From Sanderia malayensis (Eukaryota > Cnidaria > Scyphozoa > Semaeostomeae > Pelagiidae), in the NCBI GenBank assembly GCA_013076295.1, contig RQOL01000699.1, positions 930,001-994,000 of the forward strand: a stretch of 64,000 bases of DNA, written 5' to 3'. The notes under the pieces are model-generated. The model was given only the letters and a program-made list of their open reading frames with translations, was not told the origin of the DNA and made no database searches. Below are positions 34,419 to 46,661 of this stretch, piece by piece. Each line of letters starts with the position of its first letter. The first letter of the stretch is position 1. Position numbers and translations under genes: made by a program.

Positions 34419-34460
34419 CGGATTAATCTGGATTAATTCGGATTAATCTGGATTAATCGA
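34419..34460. promoter_or_regulatory. Cluster of four GGATTAA(T) motifs
   Basis: CGGATTAAT or TGGATTAAT occurs four times within about 40 bases, 16-57 bases after the RBBP5 stop codon. TAATCC is the binding core of K50-type homeodomains (Otx/Pitx/Gsc). It could equally be a simple tandem repeat within the 3' UTR. Confidence 0.4.
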
Positions 34461-37400
34461 AGGTAGTTACCCAGCTTGGTGTATGATGTCAATGCGCAAT
34501 GCAGTAAGTACAAATTTCATTGTGTAAATAGGTAGCAGTATGCTCTTGCTATGGACCTGCGATGAACTGAAAGGGACACCTTGATGGACGGTAAATTGGT
34601 ACATTGAGATAATAAGGCAATACGTAGCACCCCATAATGTGCTATTCCTATTCATACGTCACGCATTCTACCATAAGAAACAATGCATTAAATTTCAAAG
34701 CAACGAACAGTAACATTGCTTGATTCTGGTTGAACTAGCTGGGTGAATAATGTGTAAATAATGGCTGCTTCAATACAGTAGCTTGTCGAGATGAATAGAT
34801 CATGATGTAAGCATTTGCATACGACCAATCTTTTTCTCTCAATATATTTTATCATCCATTGCTTTAAATTGGGATACACTTCTATCAATGCTTTTCCTAT
34901 GTTATTTTTGAATCCAATTTCACGTGTAATTTTAGTTCTTAATCAAGTTAAGATAGGGGTTGGGTAAAAAACCCCATTTGGTATGGCATTTGAGTTGTCT
35001 TCCCTGCTAATTAAGTCAAAGACTGATCAATATCGAAGCCAATTTACAATTAATTATAAGTCGGAAATATCTACTTAATTGCATGCAACATTGCTCGCAG
35101 AAAACAACTAAAAATTCAAAGTTTTTGACGTGATTGTTGAACAGCTTCATCTCTGTTCTTTTGAGCCTCTGTGTGGAGGTTTGAATTGCCATTGCTAAAG
35201 CAATATCACCACGAAACATGTTTAATTATTCACGAGGCCAATAGTGGAATCTCTTTCGGTGAAACTCTGTTTGAATTACACGAGAATCTTGTGTTTTTCT
35301 CTTGAATTTTGTTGAAACTCACAGAGCATTACTTATTCATGAGAATAGGCTTAATTGAGTTGGCTAATAGAAATTCAACAATATAGTCGGTGCAGTCAGA
35401 GCGCTGGAAGTGTAGAGAGCTTTGGACCACAGATCTATCAACAGACAATCGTTATTTCTTCATTACTGTTATCATTTATTTGCCATTACTAACACAATTC
35501 TATTGTTGCATGTGGTGTACTGGTGAAACAAAGTGGAACAGGAATCAGAATTTGCAACTGAATTGTAAGTTTCTCGCCCACATAATGCATTTAAAGCATG
35601 CTCTTATTTGATATCTTATATTTCGTATTGCATAGCTAGCAATTGTTGTAGCTAGTTAATGTTGGAATGAAATATGGTTAGTTTATGACATTGGAGTTTT
35701 AAGTTGCAGACCATATTCCCTCTCGTGTATCCAAGGGTTCTAGATATTGTGTATAGAGTCATGGAAAGTAGAAGTTTTTGGTCTAACGATAAACGTTGAT
35801 CCACCCAGCTGCATTTGTGACCTTGAGATGAAGATATATTCTAGCTGTGTGTGTGTGCTGTAACTATTGTTTATTCAAACGTTTATCTATAGAGGGTGGA
35901 AACTAGCAAACACAATAGATCAGTTTAAAAACGTGAATTATTTGTTGAAAAAACACCAAATAGATTGTTGGGTTAAGTAGACGTTTGAGTTGTCCAGCAT
36001 TCCCACCCACTGCCGGCTTAACCGCACTGCTTGCACATACAGCTGGTAGTCGAAGCATTATATAGGACAACTTCAGAGTTTCGTTTTGCTGCAAGCGATT
36101 CCTTTGTAATTATGATAGAAGTCTGTATTCCATAGCTTTTTATTCTTGCAAGCATAACTTACAGACTCTCTCTGTGAATAGAGAGATCAAGACATGCAAC
36201 AACTGCGAGTAAACATCTTGTACTAATGCTCTGCCAATGTCTTGCTGGTACATAAGACCATCTTAAATACAAATACAGCGGTAGTATATGATGTCTTGAC
36301 GTCTTTTCACACGTGCTTGGGTTTTCGTGACAATCTGGTACACTGTTTTCCACTGCATAAGCGACATATGGTGTTTACTCCTCATAACGGATGTTGGTCA
36401 GTCTCCTTCAGGGGCCCACCGCTTGTAAATCCTTTCATGTTAAGTCTTTGCAAATCACAGGTTCATGTGGATGGATTCAGAGTCAGGCTTATTGGGATTT
36501 GTATCAAGGATTAGGCGTAAGGCTGCAGGCAGTGACATTATAGACCTTTGAGTTCTTCAGTTCATCAGCCATTTAATTCAATTTTAATTCGCAGTAGTGA
36601 CTGTAGGCTTCGTTCAGAGAGATGATTCTCGCACATTTATTTATGCTGATGTTTATAGAAACGTTGTAGGTACCCTTGTTTTGCGTGACAATATAAGCGA
36701 CTCACCCCATAACTTGCACCATTGCGACCAATCGATTGTTTGTGTTGGTCTTTATAAAGAACAGTGGTCGCTGTAACAAGTTCAGTGCTATAGAGTGATT
36801 CATACTTCTATTAGTAGCATGGTATAGTACAGTAGTTAAATACAGTGGTCTATGGGCTATTTACATCATGCATAGTATATAATGCAGCGCCTTGGCTAAA
36901 TACGGTATTCGCAGTGAGGTTCTACTTTAAAATTAGGTGGCATTTAGTGAGGTTATTTGGGTCTTCAAAGTCATTTGAAACTCAAGGTTCCCGTGTATGG
37001 AAGCCTAGTCTATATGGTTTCACTTTCCAGTTGCTGACTTGCCTTGTAATTAGTATTAAATATCTACAGAACAGGTTGCAAGGCTGATTAGTAGCACATC
37101 ACACCATTATTCATCTGTCTCTTGTTTTGTAAACATCTCCGCCTAGTTAAAAGACAACTCTTTTCTCCGTTGTTTTTATTATCCTAGTCCTATTGATGAA
37201 TGTGAATGGGAAATTTTGCTCTTGTCTCGGCTCTTTAATCTGCTGAGAATTTCTTTTCGAGTAAGTGTATTACCGATTCAAATTCGTTTGCAATGAAAAT
37301 CGCACGTGGTTTGACCTCACGGCAGCCTTTTTCAGTTGGTTCTCAGTGGTTTTTAATGATTTGGAATTGACTATTCTCTCGATTACAAGCTACAAATTGC

Positions 37401-37559
37401 TTAACAATATGCTGCAATTTCCGAAAATCTTGAAATTTCATTGCCTCGTTTTTATTATTATTGTATTTGTCGAAACGACTAATTTTCTTGAAAGCGTTTT
37501 TTGTTCTTTTGAATATTACATGTAAAGGCATGAGTCATTGCTCGTTCCAAGTACAATAC

Positions 37560-37635
37560 CAGTAAAAATCCGCATACAAGAACTTGGAAGATATGCATCC
37601 AGCTCATTGTGAAAAACAACAGGCTATTGTTATAT
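37560..37635. mobile_element. Partial MITE copy
   Basis: Starts CAGTAAAAATCCGCATACAAGAAC and keeps part of the core (AACAACAGGCTATTGTTATATACAGT). The right inverted repeat is lost. Confidence 0.6.
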
Positions 37636-37831
37636 ACAGTAATACAGTACAGTACAGCATTGTGTAGTGTAGTATATGGTAAAGTGTAATATAGTACGGC
37701 AAATAATAGCTGATGTTATATGCTGATGCTATAACTTCGCATTTCTACCTGATCTAAATAAATCTTTCGTTGCATTTCAGGTTGAAAATCTGCTTTCATT
37801 GATTTTGGTAATTATTATAATACTGCTCACT

Positions 37832-40800
37832 ATGATTTCCCAAAGTTTCATCATTCTGCTTCTTGTTACATTGCTGCCATCCTGCCGTTCATTGGCCAAT
37901 CGTCAACAGTCAATGACATATGATGGTACGTCATACACAAAGTATGAGAACAGGGACACAAGAGACTTCACATCCATCAGATTTGCCTTTAAAACCTATC
38001 AAGAGAACAGCTTTCTGCTGTCGGCTAAGGATGAAAAATCCCGCGCTGTTGCGCACATCAAGTTGACTATTCAGAATGGCAGACTTCATGTTGAAATCAG
38101 TGACGGCGTCAAGCAAGCTTCACACATCAATTTGGCCTCCGGCCTTAACGACATTCAATGGCATACGGTGGTCGTTGCAATCTCCAGTAATAATATCCAC
38201 ATCAGTGTCGATAACACGAAAGCCAGCGTTATCATGGATAAATATCTCGAGCTTCCAGCCTTGCTTCATTTCGGTGGCATTGGACGAAGGTATGCCGTTT
38301 ATTCATTCAACTTATGACGTCGCACCCGGAGCGAATCGCGAATGGATTTTATTACGAAGCTCAATAGCTCATTATACCGGGAGATTCTTTTGCATGGATA
38401 ATTTGTTATATCAAATATCCAGTTTCCCCTCTTGTATAATATATCACTTTCAAAGCGTCAGCCCCTTGTTCTTATTGTGAATCAATTACAATCAATATGA
38501 TCCGTACTATTAGAGGAGGGTAAGGAGAAAGCTAGCCAAGACGACTATAGATATTGCATGGCGTTTCAATTCTCTCTGCAAACCATTCATAGCGATGTCT
38601 CAATTGACACAATGCTATTTATTTCAGATTTGTGGGTTGTATCGGCTCTGTGATGTATCTGGGAAGCAATGGGGAAGAAGCAAGGCCGGATTTGGTGAAG
38701 AAAAACAACGTGATGGAGGGATGCAGTAACGCATGTCACACGAATCCATGTAAGAACAATGGAAGATGTCTGAATCTGTTCTTCTCTACGTCATGTGATT
38801 GCATTGGTACCGGCTTTGAAGGGCCGCTCTGCACCAAAGGTATCGACACCTTAATGACATTGCAGTTAAAGCTCACGCAATCTGAGTATAGGGACATCCT
38901 TTCTCATTAAACATACCACTTATTATAACTAGCAATAGTTAGAACTAGGTGCCCCACTACCTTTCACAGTGAAGATTTAACTAACTTGTGTGCAGCAATG
39001 ACCAATTTGCGACAGAATAATAGTCATAATACAGCTAGAGATGTTACTCCGGAACGGGTAATGTTGGGTACGGAATTGTATTTAAGTTAGACTTTTATGT
39101 ATTAAAAACTACGCTACGTTACTACGTTAATATTTATAGTTTTTATTTCTCTTCTGACAGCTGCAAATGTGGTTTTTCTACCCGAACGTGATTACATAAT
39201 AGTGAAGGAGGGCAGCAGAAGTGAACAAAGTGAAAAGTTTACACTTACTTTGAGATTTCGAACAACCAATGCCCGCGGATTGTTGCTTTTTGCTGCGCAT
39301 CAAACAAAAGCCAAGACATTCAGTGTCGCAGTTCACAATGGAAAGCTAAATATAGCCATGAACAAGCTGGGTAAGCAATATTAAAGCTATTTACATCTGT
39401 TTAAAGTTGTTATATCTGTTTTATCCTTCGCTACACGCAACTATGAGCTTCAATGGGTCTCTGTGGGTCTCTCTGTACACATGTGAACCTTGTAGATGGA
39501 TTATAATGAATATACGTCTGCAACTTATGATAATGAATGATAATAGTAATAATAGTAATAAAGGGGGAAAGTTCACATATGTGAGCATAAGCATTTTTCC
39601 GGTTTTTTCTGAACCTCTGTGAGTCATTATTTGCACCAGGTAGACTTCACCTGTCTCAGGCAGTTACGTTTCTTAGAGTTTTAATTTACACTGAACACTG
39701 TCATATAATCCTGACGATAATAGTTTTACCTGAGAGTCGTTGCATACCTCTGCTTTCTTATACCTCGTGTAACTTCATGTTGCTTGACCAGGTTTCTAAT
39801 AAGTTCTTTGTATGCAATTCACTTGGCATCTTTGTTTCTTTCGTAGAATTTACTATTGGTAATGGCATGCTTAATGATGCCAAATGGCATCTTCTTACGG
39901 TGATAGTGTCGAAGGGCATGGTCAATGCAGAAATAGATGCCAAGTAAGCATTACCTTTACATTCTTACTTAATTGCATTCTTTACGACACAATGGACCTT
40001 GCTCACATACGATAGATTTTACACCGAATGTATTGAAATATTCATTAATTTATTGTTGATTTTTTTCGTCAGGTACAGAGCAAGTTACAGAATACCGGAT
40101 GAGAAGAATCTTGTATTGTTCCCTTTATACGTTGGAGGAATACCGAAGGATATGCTCCTTGGAAAATCATTCGTGTCAACTAATTTCGTCGGATGTATTC
40201 AACAGCTTCATATCAATAATGTATGTATCGTTACTACTTCTCGTAAGCGAAAATATTATTCTGGCTTCCTCAGATTTCCTTAAAAATTCCTCAGATTTCC
40301 TTAAAATTTCCTAAGATTACCTCAGATATTCCTCAGATTTCCTTAGAAATTCCTCATATTTCCTTAAAAATTCCTCAAATTTCCTCAGATTTCCTTAGAT
40401 ATTCCTAGAATTTTCTTGCACGTTCCTTAGATATCCCTAAATATTTCTCAAATGTTTGTTGGATATTCCTCAACCAATTCATCATGTACTGGAATTCTGT
40501 TTTTCTAGTTTGATGTCATCTACAGAGCACTCTACATAAACGACAAATTTGTGAATGTTTCCAGTGAATTATCATCCCAATGTCCAATCAATACTAAACA
40601 AACAAAAGCAGAAACTCCAAGTAAGATATCTTTTTATATATATTGAATGTTTTTCATTGACAATTGTCCATTCACTCTGAGACTGTGGACACTATCAGTT
40701 TGTCCAAACTGCAGCCAATTTATAAAAGCCGAGACACTTGGAATAATTGGAATTTAATATATTTGAAATAGCTGCATCTTTAAAGTTTGTAATATTTTTT

Positions 40801-41634
40801 TCGAAGCTCGTGTGTCGAAGAAGAAGAAACAGCCTCCAAATGGAAGCAAAGGAAAGGTACATAATGTCACCTGTTGCTTCTTTTATTCAACAGCTTGCTA
40901 TAGCTTGATTAATGCGCATGCTTTAAGCCATTGTTATGCTATGGTCTGGATCAAAATCAAGCAACATAACGATCAAAAGATATGATTCCATAAATTGCCT
41001 CATAGTAACATTTACCCACGATTTAAAAACTCTCCGATGCAACGATGCTTCTGATGGTTGGCTCTTTTTAAATTAAAATTATATCCTCAAATATCCTTGT
41101 ACGTGGTGACTGAGATATATAGCTACTTAGATTTCAATCTAACGTTAGATTTTAATCTATCGTTAGATTTCTTTCAATACTCTTCGATTTCAATATATCA
41201 TTAGATTTCTTCCAATGCTCGAGCCCCCCCCCCTCTGGAACCTCGATCATTAAATAAGCTCCCCGCCGGGTGGTTTAAGAAGAGCTTTTACGATGATATC
41301 AGTATGTATTCAATTCAATGTTTCCACTCGATCTAATGCAATTCATTATTTGATGCTGTTATAGAATCATCGAATTCACCCGAAGATAATAGAAAGCAAC
41401 AACAAGGATATGATTGCATGGGTTACAAGTGGCATCGTAAGTGGTGTGATTGTTATTATGATTATCACTGCTTGTGCCATTCATTACTTCAAATTCAAAT
41501 ACGATGGCATTTTTCTGTCCAGAATGAGACGATACCAGACTGGGCACCACCATGGCTCGGTCATTCATTTGCCCGGAAAACAACAGGCTATTTATTTGTC
41601 TCAAAGGCAACTTTCGCAAGCTGTTATTTTATGA
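37832..41634 (+). CDS. Neurexin-like single-pass membrane protein (LamG-EGF-LamG-TM)
   Basis: Eight exons: 37832-38289, 38628-38839, 39161-39370, 39847-39943, 40073-40220, 40509-40620, 40807-40856, 41365-41634; 518 residues. Residues 1-22 are a signal peptide (hydrophobic I-I-L-L-L-V-T-L-L before S-L-A). LamG 1 (about 25-185; G-L-N-D-I-Q-W-H-T-V, F-V-G-C-I-G) is followed by one EGF (about 188-222; C-H-T-N-P-C-K-N-N-G-R-C ... C-D-C). LamG 2 spans about 225-410 (F-R-T-T-N-A-R-G-L-L-L-F; D-A-K-W-H-L-L-T-V; F-V-G-C-I-Q-Q-L). A Lys-rich stalk, one TM helix (about 448-471) and a 47-residue basic cytoplasmic tail ending A-V-I-L follow. The LamG-EGF-LamG order equals one neurexin repeat. The frame is open upstream of the ATG to a possible acceptor at 37780, so the start may be further 5'. 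Confidence 0.87.
40265..40460. repeat. About 20-bp tandem repeat (CCTCAGATTTCCTTAAAAATT)
   Basis: Roughly nine degenerate copies in the neurexin-like gene's intron between exons 40073-40220 and 40509-40620. In the sense strand it is pyrimidine-rich. Confidence 0.85.
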
Positions 41635-42912
41635 ATCGGTAGATATGTTTGCCATGCTATCATTCAGGCTTTTCCCAACCAAACCAGACAGACAAAAAGG
41701 GCGAGAGAGAGAGAGAGGGGGAGAGCTCTAGCATCTTTATTGGCTAACAGAGGGTTTGTTGTGCTGAATGGGATAATGGGACAGGCCATAAGCGATCCTC
41801 AATCTTAATTTACATATTTTAGTAAATGGTATAAATCATTTGGGAACTCTCAAATTTCTTCCCAAGGGTCACACCCCTTTTGTTCAATTAAAAATGTCTC
41901 TCTGCGACTCCCAATGCAAACGCTTAACATTTTAATAATTGTTAGTAAATAAAATATTTCCTTAAATATTAAATATATCTATAATCGCATATCATGTAAG
42001 ACGTTCTGTCTACACCAGCATAAAGTGCTCAATGTACAAAGTACAGAGTTTTAATAGTAGAAACACACGAAGAGAAGAGACTGATCATCTGTGACTTGAG
42101 TTTTCGTCACCCTTTTCCTTTTCTGTGCTTCTTCTAATTGCATAGAAATATTGTATTGTTCAAGTATGTTGATCATGTAATCGCATTTAAGTGTAAAATT
42201 TATCCTAGACATATCATCGAGGGGGTGTCCGGTGAGATCAAGTCTCGAAATCGATTTCTTATTGATAGTGAATAGCCTAGTTGCAGGACTTTTCTTGAAG
42301 ATATATCTCAACGAACAGACGAAAGCTATCTCTGCAGACTTGACAATCACGATTCAATTTGGACAGCGGAAACAAGAACATATGCGCTGCCAGTTGTTCA
42401 TCACGTGGTATATCCAATGTAAGTTCTCTGATCACAATTACGATCTTTCTTTTTACAATTAATTTTGGGGAGTAAAGTCGGTGCAGTATGCTGTTGGCAC
42501 TGTGTCAAGTTCACGTCAAGGCTGTGTTCGAGTCTGACAGTAGTTTATTTCTTAACGATTTGGTAATTTATTGCTGGCAATTTTACGGAAAATGCATTGT
42601 GCATTTATTGATGCATGATCCATGTTATGTTATTATAGGACCACGAAGCACACAATCCCGTTGGAGAAATAATGACCAAAGAAGCATTGCATACAAGGGT
42701 AAGTCGAGGCTTTCTATTGTATTCCAGAATTGTGCAGTATTGCAGTTGAAGTTGAAATCATTTGCTTGTCGAATTAAAACCCTAATATAGTTAATTACTA
42801 AGTGGGATATTGTACTGGACTTCCACCTAATGCTGAATCAGAAACCATTGCTCGACTTTCTGATCTATCCTCACCCAAACCCTTCAATTTTCAAGCTAAT
42901 GTCAAAATTCGT

Positions 42913-44447
42913 GTGTTCTAGTCTCATCGTATAAAGGTAGTTTAGTTGTTAGTGAAATTATTTTTTCCCAATCAATGCAATTTTAATTAATTATCGTTTA
43001 CTTTTGAGGTAAACACTTGACGAAATGCTTCGAGATTGGTAAGCAATGGCTGTCTATATGGTACATATTATGTCGTATGTTATCCATGTGAAAGATATGA
43101 CAAAATCGTATAACCAAGATGCAAAGTAAAGGGGGGTAAGTTACAATTAGTATTTTTATCTTGTGTAATTATACAATCTACTCACAGACAAAAATCAGAT
43201 TGAACATTTTCGGCATTGTGTGCAATTATCTATGAAGCTCTAATTAGAAAAGAATGCAGATGTGGTTAAAAGAAGATGGAGGTGAAGAGGTAGTGTAGTT
43301 AGTTTATATTATGAAATGGTTTATATAGTATAGAATAGGGTATAGGATAAGTGTAATAGGTTGTAGTAGTTTACAGTAGAATGGTATACAGTAGTGTTGC
43401 TTTAGTTTAGCATAGATTAGTTGCATTCCCGTGGGAATAACTGGGAATACTAATGGAATACTAATTCCCTTGGGAATATTAAATCCCTTGGGAACATTAA
43501 ATCCCTTGGGAATACTAATTCCAGTCGGAATATTAACTCCCTTGGGAATATTAACTCCCTTGGGAATATTAAATCCCTTGGGAATATTAATCCCCTTGGG
43601 AATATTAATCCCCTTGGGAATATTAATTCCCTTGGGAATATTAAATCCCTCGGGAATATTAAATCCCTCGGGAATATTAAATCCCTCGGGAATATTAAAT
43701 CCCTCGGGAATACTAACTTCCCTGGAAATACTAATTCCCCTGGGAATACTAATTCCCTAATCTAGCCTGTACTGATATACTATATTATATTATACTAACT
43801 ATGCCATACTAACGATGCTATACTACGAAATTAGATAATACTACTGTAATCAACAATGCTACGTCTGCACTTAATTATATAGCTCAACATTATAATATTA
43901 CACCCTTTTCTATGCTATTTAAGCTATGGTTTATACTACATAACATAAACTAATACAAACCTAACTACTTCTACACCTCCATCTTCTGTTAATCACAACT
44001 GCATTCTTCTCTAGTTCTTGCTTCAAAGATAACTTTCCTCTTTATTCATTACCTAAATAGAACAGCAAACACAATTAGCATAAACATACAATTGCAATTA
44101 AACATTTAAAAGAAACTATTAACCCAATGCTGAAAATGTTCTATTTGAATTGTGTTGTCAATTGTATTTGAAAATACTGCAGCAGGTTTTATAATTACAC
44201 AAGATAAAGAAATAAATTGGTATAAGTCGCCTTGACATGCCTGGAATAAAAAGATACTAATTGTAACTTAACTTGATTTTCTCTGTGTCGTTGTTAAATG
44301 ATCCTTTGATATCTTTCCAACACATAAATAGCCATTGCTTACCAATTTGAAAGCATTTCGTTGAGTGTTACCTCAAATGTAAACGATAACTTATTAATAC
44401 ATGAATTGAAGGAAAAGAAAATTACTATTAATCAGAGACTCGAACAC
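42913..44447. mobile_element. Large inverted-repeat (fold-back-like) element with central minisatellite
   Basis: Left arm about 42913-43420 and right arm about 43757-44447 are diverged reverse complements. Matching pairs include 42913-42925 with 44435-44447, 43020-43050 (AAATGCTTCGAGATTGGTAA) with 44340-44370, 43150-43165 (TTACAATTAGTATT) with 44257-44272, and 43255-43300 with 43970-44010. The arms enclose the 18-bp repeat array. It carries no coding capacity. The structure resembles fold-back transposons, by inference. Confidence 0.75.
43423..43756. repeat. 18-bp minisatellite (TTGGGAATATTAAATCCC), about 18 copies
   Basis: A regular 18-base period with near-palindromic units at the centre of the inverted repeat. 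It yields an artefactual open frame of Gly-Ile-Leu-Pro-Leu type repeats. Confidence 0.95.
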
Positions 44448-46661
44448 AACCTCTGATACATACAAGTTACTGGACGGCATGAGTTCGGTACTGATAATGC
44501 GACTACAGTTCATTTCCCATTAAATATCCTAATTAGCAATCAATTATTTTTACCAAGCAAACCTTTTAAAGTCTTAAATTGCAAGTGATGTCGTCCAGAG
44601 CGCGATGTAAAAAAGATACACGAACAATGCGGAGGCCAGAAATGGATTTGAACTCGGGACATTTGAATTCGAACTCATTCTCTTGGCAAGAGACGAGCGA
44701 GGAAGGGACGAGAACAATGACAAACAAACAAACAAACAAACAAACAAATGCAAATTGTTACTCACTCTTACGGTTATTGATATTGACAAGATCTACGTAG
44801 GAATCCTGCGTCAACATTTCCGATATCACTCTGATCAAGACTTGCCCTTCCATACTGATGCAACTAAAAAGCGAATAGACGTTACATTAGGCCCCAATTT
44901 GTGGACTTTATCAACACGAGGGCGAATAAAACCAAGAATTGATAATAAATGAATATATATATATCAAACATTAAAATACCTTGTTCATTGAAAATAAATT
45001 GAAATGCCATTGTCGGTAGAGTTGTTTTATTGCCCATCATTTTCAAAACACGAAGATATTACTTGATTGCTCGAGCTTGAAGCCTCAAAAGTCCCGTTGG
45101 GCCTATCAGTGCCAATACATTATGAAATGTAATGTATTGTTGTATGTACAGCACAGGAGCAAGTGCTTGCATGACCATGATGCATAGCGACCCGAGCAAA
45201 AGCTGAAGTGCTTGGTGTGAGGCAAAATTATGAGTTGCAAACTACTGAATCTTGATGCAACTAACACCAATACAGCGAAAGTTAGGATTAAATACTGAGC
45301 TAGGTTACCGTTATAGAAAATTAAGTTTACAAATGAATTAATTATTGGTTATTAATTATCATAATTAAATAAAAACTGCACTAGTCCATTTAAATAAAAA
45401 TTTAATCATTAGTGATTTAAAGAATCCACTAAACGTTTAAAAAATTGAAATATAATTAATGTGTAATAATTCTTCCGAGAATTAGTGAATCCACCTCCAT
45501 CAACCTGCATATCTCTTAAACTTATCTCTTAAATATTACCATAGTTGTCGATAGTTGTTCAGAATTAAAAAACTTTGAACTTTTATTGTTAAACCGAGTC
45601 GTGGGTAAAAATTCGCTACAGAACCTCCGAGAATTCAATGACGCGACAGTAATGAACAACTCATGTTAAACATCTAGGGGGTGAGGCTTTTCACAATTTA
45701 CCCAAAAATGTTGATAATATTTCCTAATACAATGTGAAAGTTGGAGATTGGAATGAAATACACCTAATTTTTTTATATGAAACCAGCATTCAAAAATCAA
45801 AAAAGAAACTGCAGTACTCGAGGCAGAAAACTTAAGAAACTGATTTAATTTTGAAAATTTACAAAAATCCAAAATTTAGAGTTTAACATTGAAAATTTTG
45901 GCTGGGACATATTACTATCATGATCATTTGTTTGATGCTCTTGTTCGTTATCGTTTGGCTCAAGTGATATTTTGGGAAAATGACAAAAAATCCAAAGAAA
46001 CTCGTGAGAAATTTTCTGATTCCTTAAGAAACTGGAGCACTCATTGTCAAAGTTGGTTTCTTACAAAAAAATAGTTGTATATACAGATTATGCGAAAATA
46101 AAATAATACTTACTTGGTTCAAGATTGAAATGAAAACCATACCAAACGAATCTCCACTAGCAAATGTTTCCACATGCCATTCCAAACCAAGAAATTGTTC
46201 AGCAAAATAGAGCTTCATACGTCATCACTGAACTTTATATACATCGCATATTCGTATTCAATCGGGTTTCCTGGTAACGTAAGAAAAAGTTTATGTAAAA
46301 TGCAGAGAAAAACTAAAATCAAATGCAGGGAAATTTCGATAGGTTTCCCAGGTAAAACCAATCATTCACTATCATCATCTATATCTAACCTGTCATCCAT
46401 CATCTCCTATTTTGAATCATTAAAGAAAGATAACTCTGATTGAAATTAATAGATACTAAAATAAATTAAAACTTGCTCAAAATGGATGGAAGTAAGGGCA
46501 ATGAATATCAGCTGTAAACCCTATGCTATGCTTCAACGAGCACCCTATGTTAAGATGTATTGATGAGGTCCAGTCCATCCAAGGTAGATTATATGGATAT
46601 TTCACTGAAAAATGCAACAATACACGCTTGATATACAATATAAAACAAACCTCATCTCATT

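Larger units (their letters stand above)
34404..37831. other. Intergenic, RBBP5 to neurexin-like gene
   Basis: 3.4 kb without a supported gene. It contains a cluster of GGATTAA(T) motifs (34419-34460) just after the RBBP5 stop and a MITE remnant at 37560-37635. A CAG at 37778-37780 before the next gene's start suggests a spliced 5' UTR exon upstream. Other open stretches look random. Confidence 0.6.
41635..46661. other. Intergenic between convergent neurexin-like and filamin genes
   Basis: 5 kb holding both 3' UTRs, a (GA)n run at 41701-41725, a large inverted repeat (42913-44447) around a minisatellite, and a (CAAA)n run at 44719-44748. Short open stretches (for example 45889-46074) show no recognisable domain. 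Confidence 0.6.

Noticed and set aside
43431..43760. A 109-codon open frame of Gly-Ile-Leu-Pro repeats
   Set aside because: It is the 18-bp minisatellite at the centre of the inverted repeat.
45889..46074. Small + strand open frame (61 codons)
   Set aside because: No recognisable domain, splice context or start context; likely chance in AT-rich DNA.
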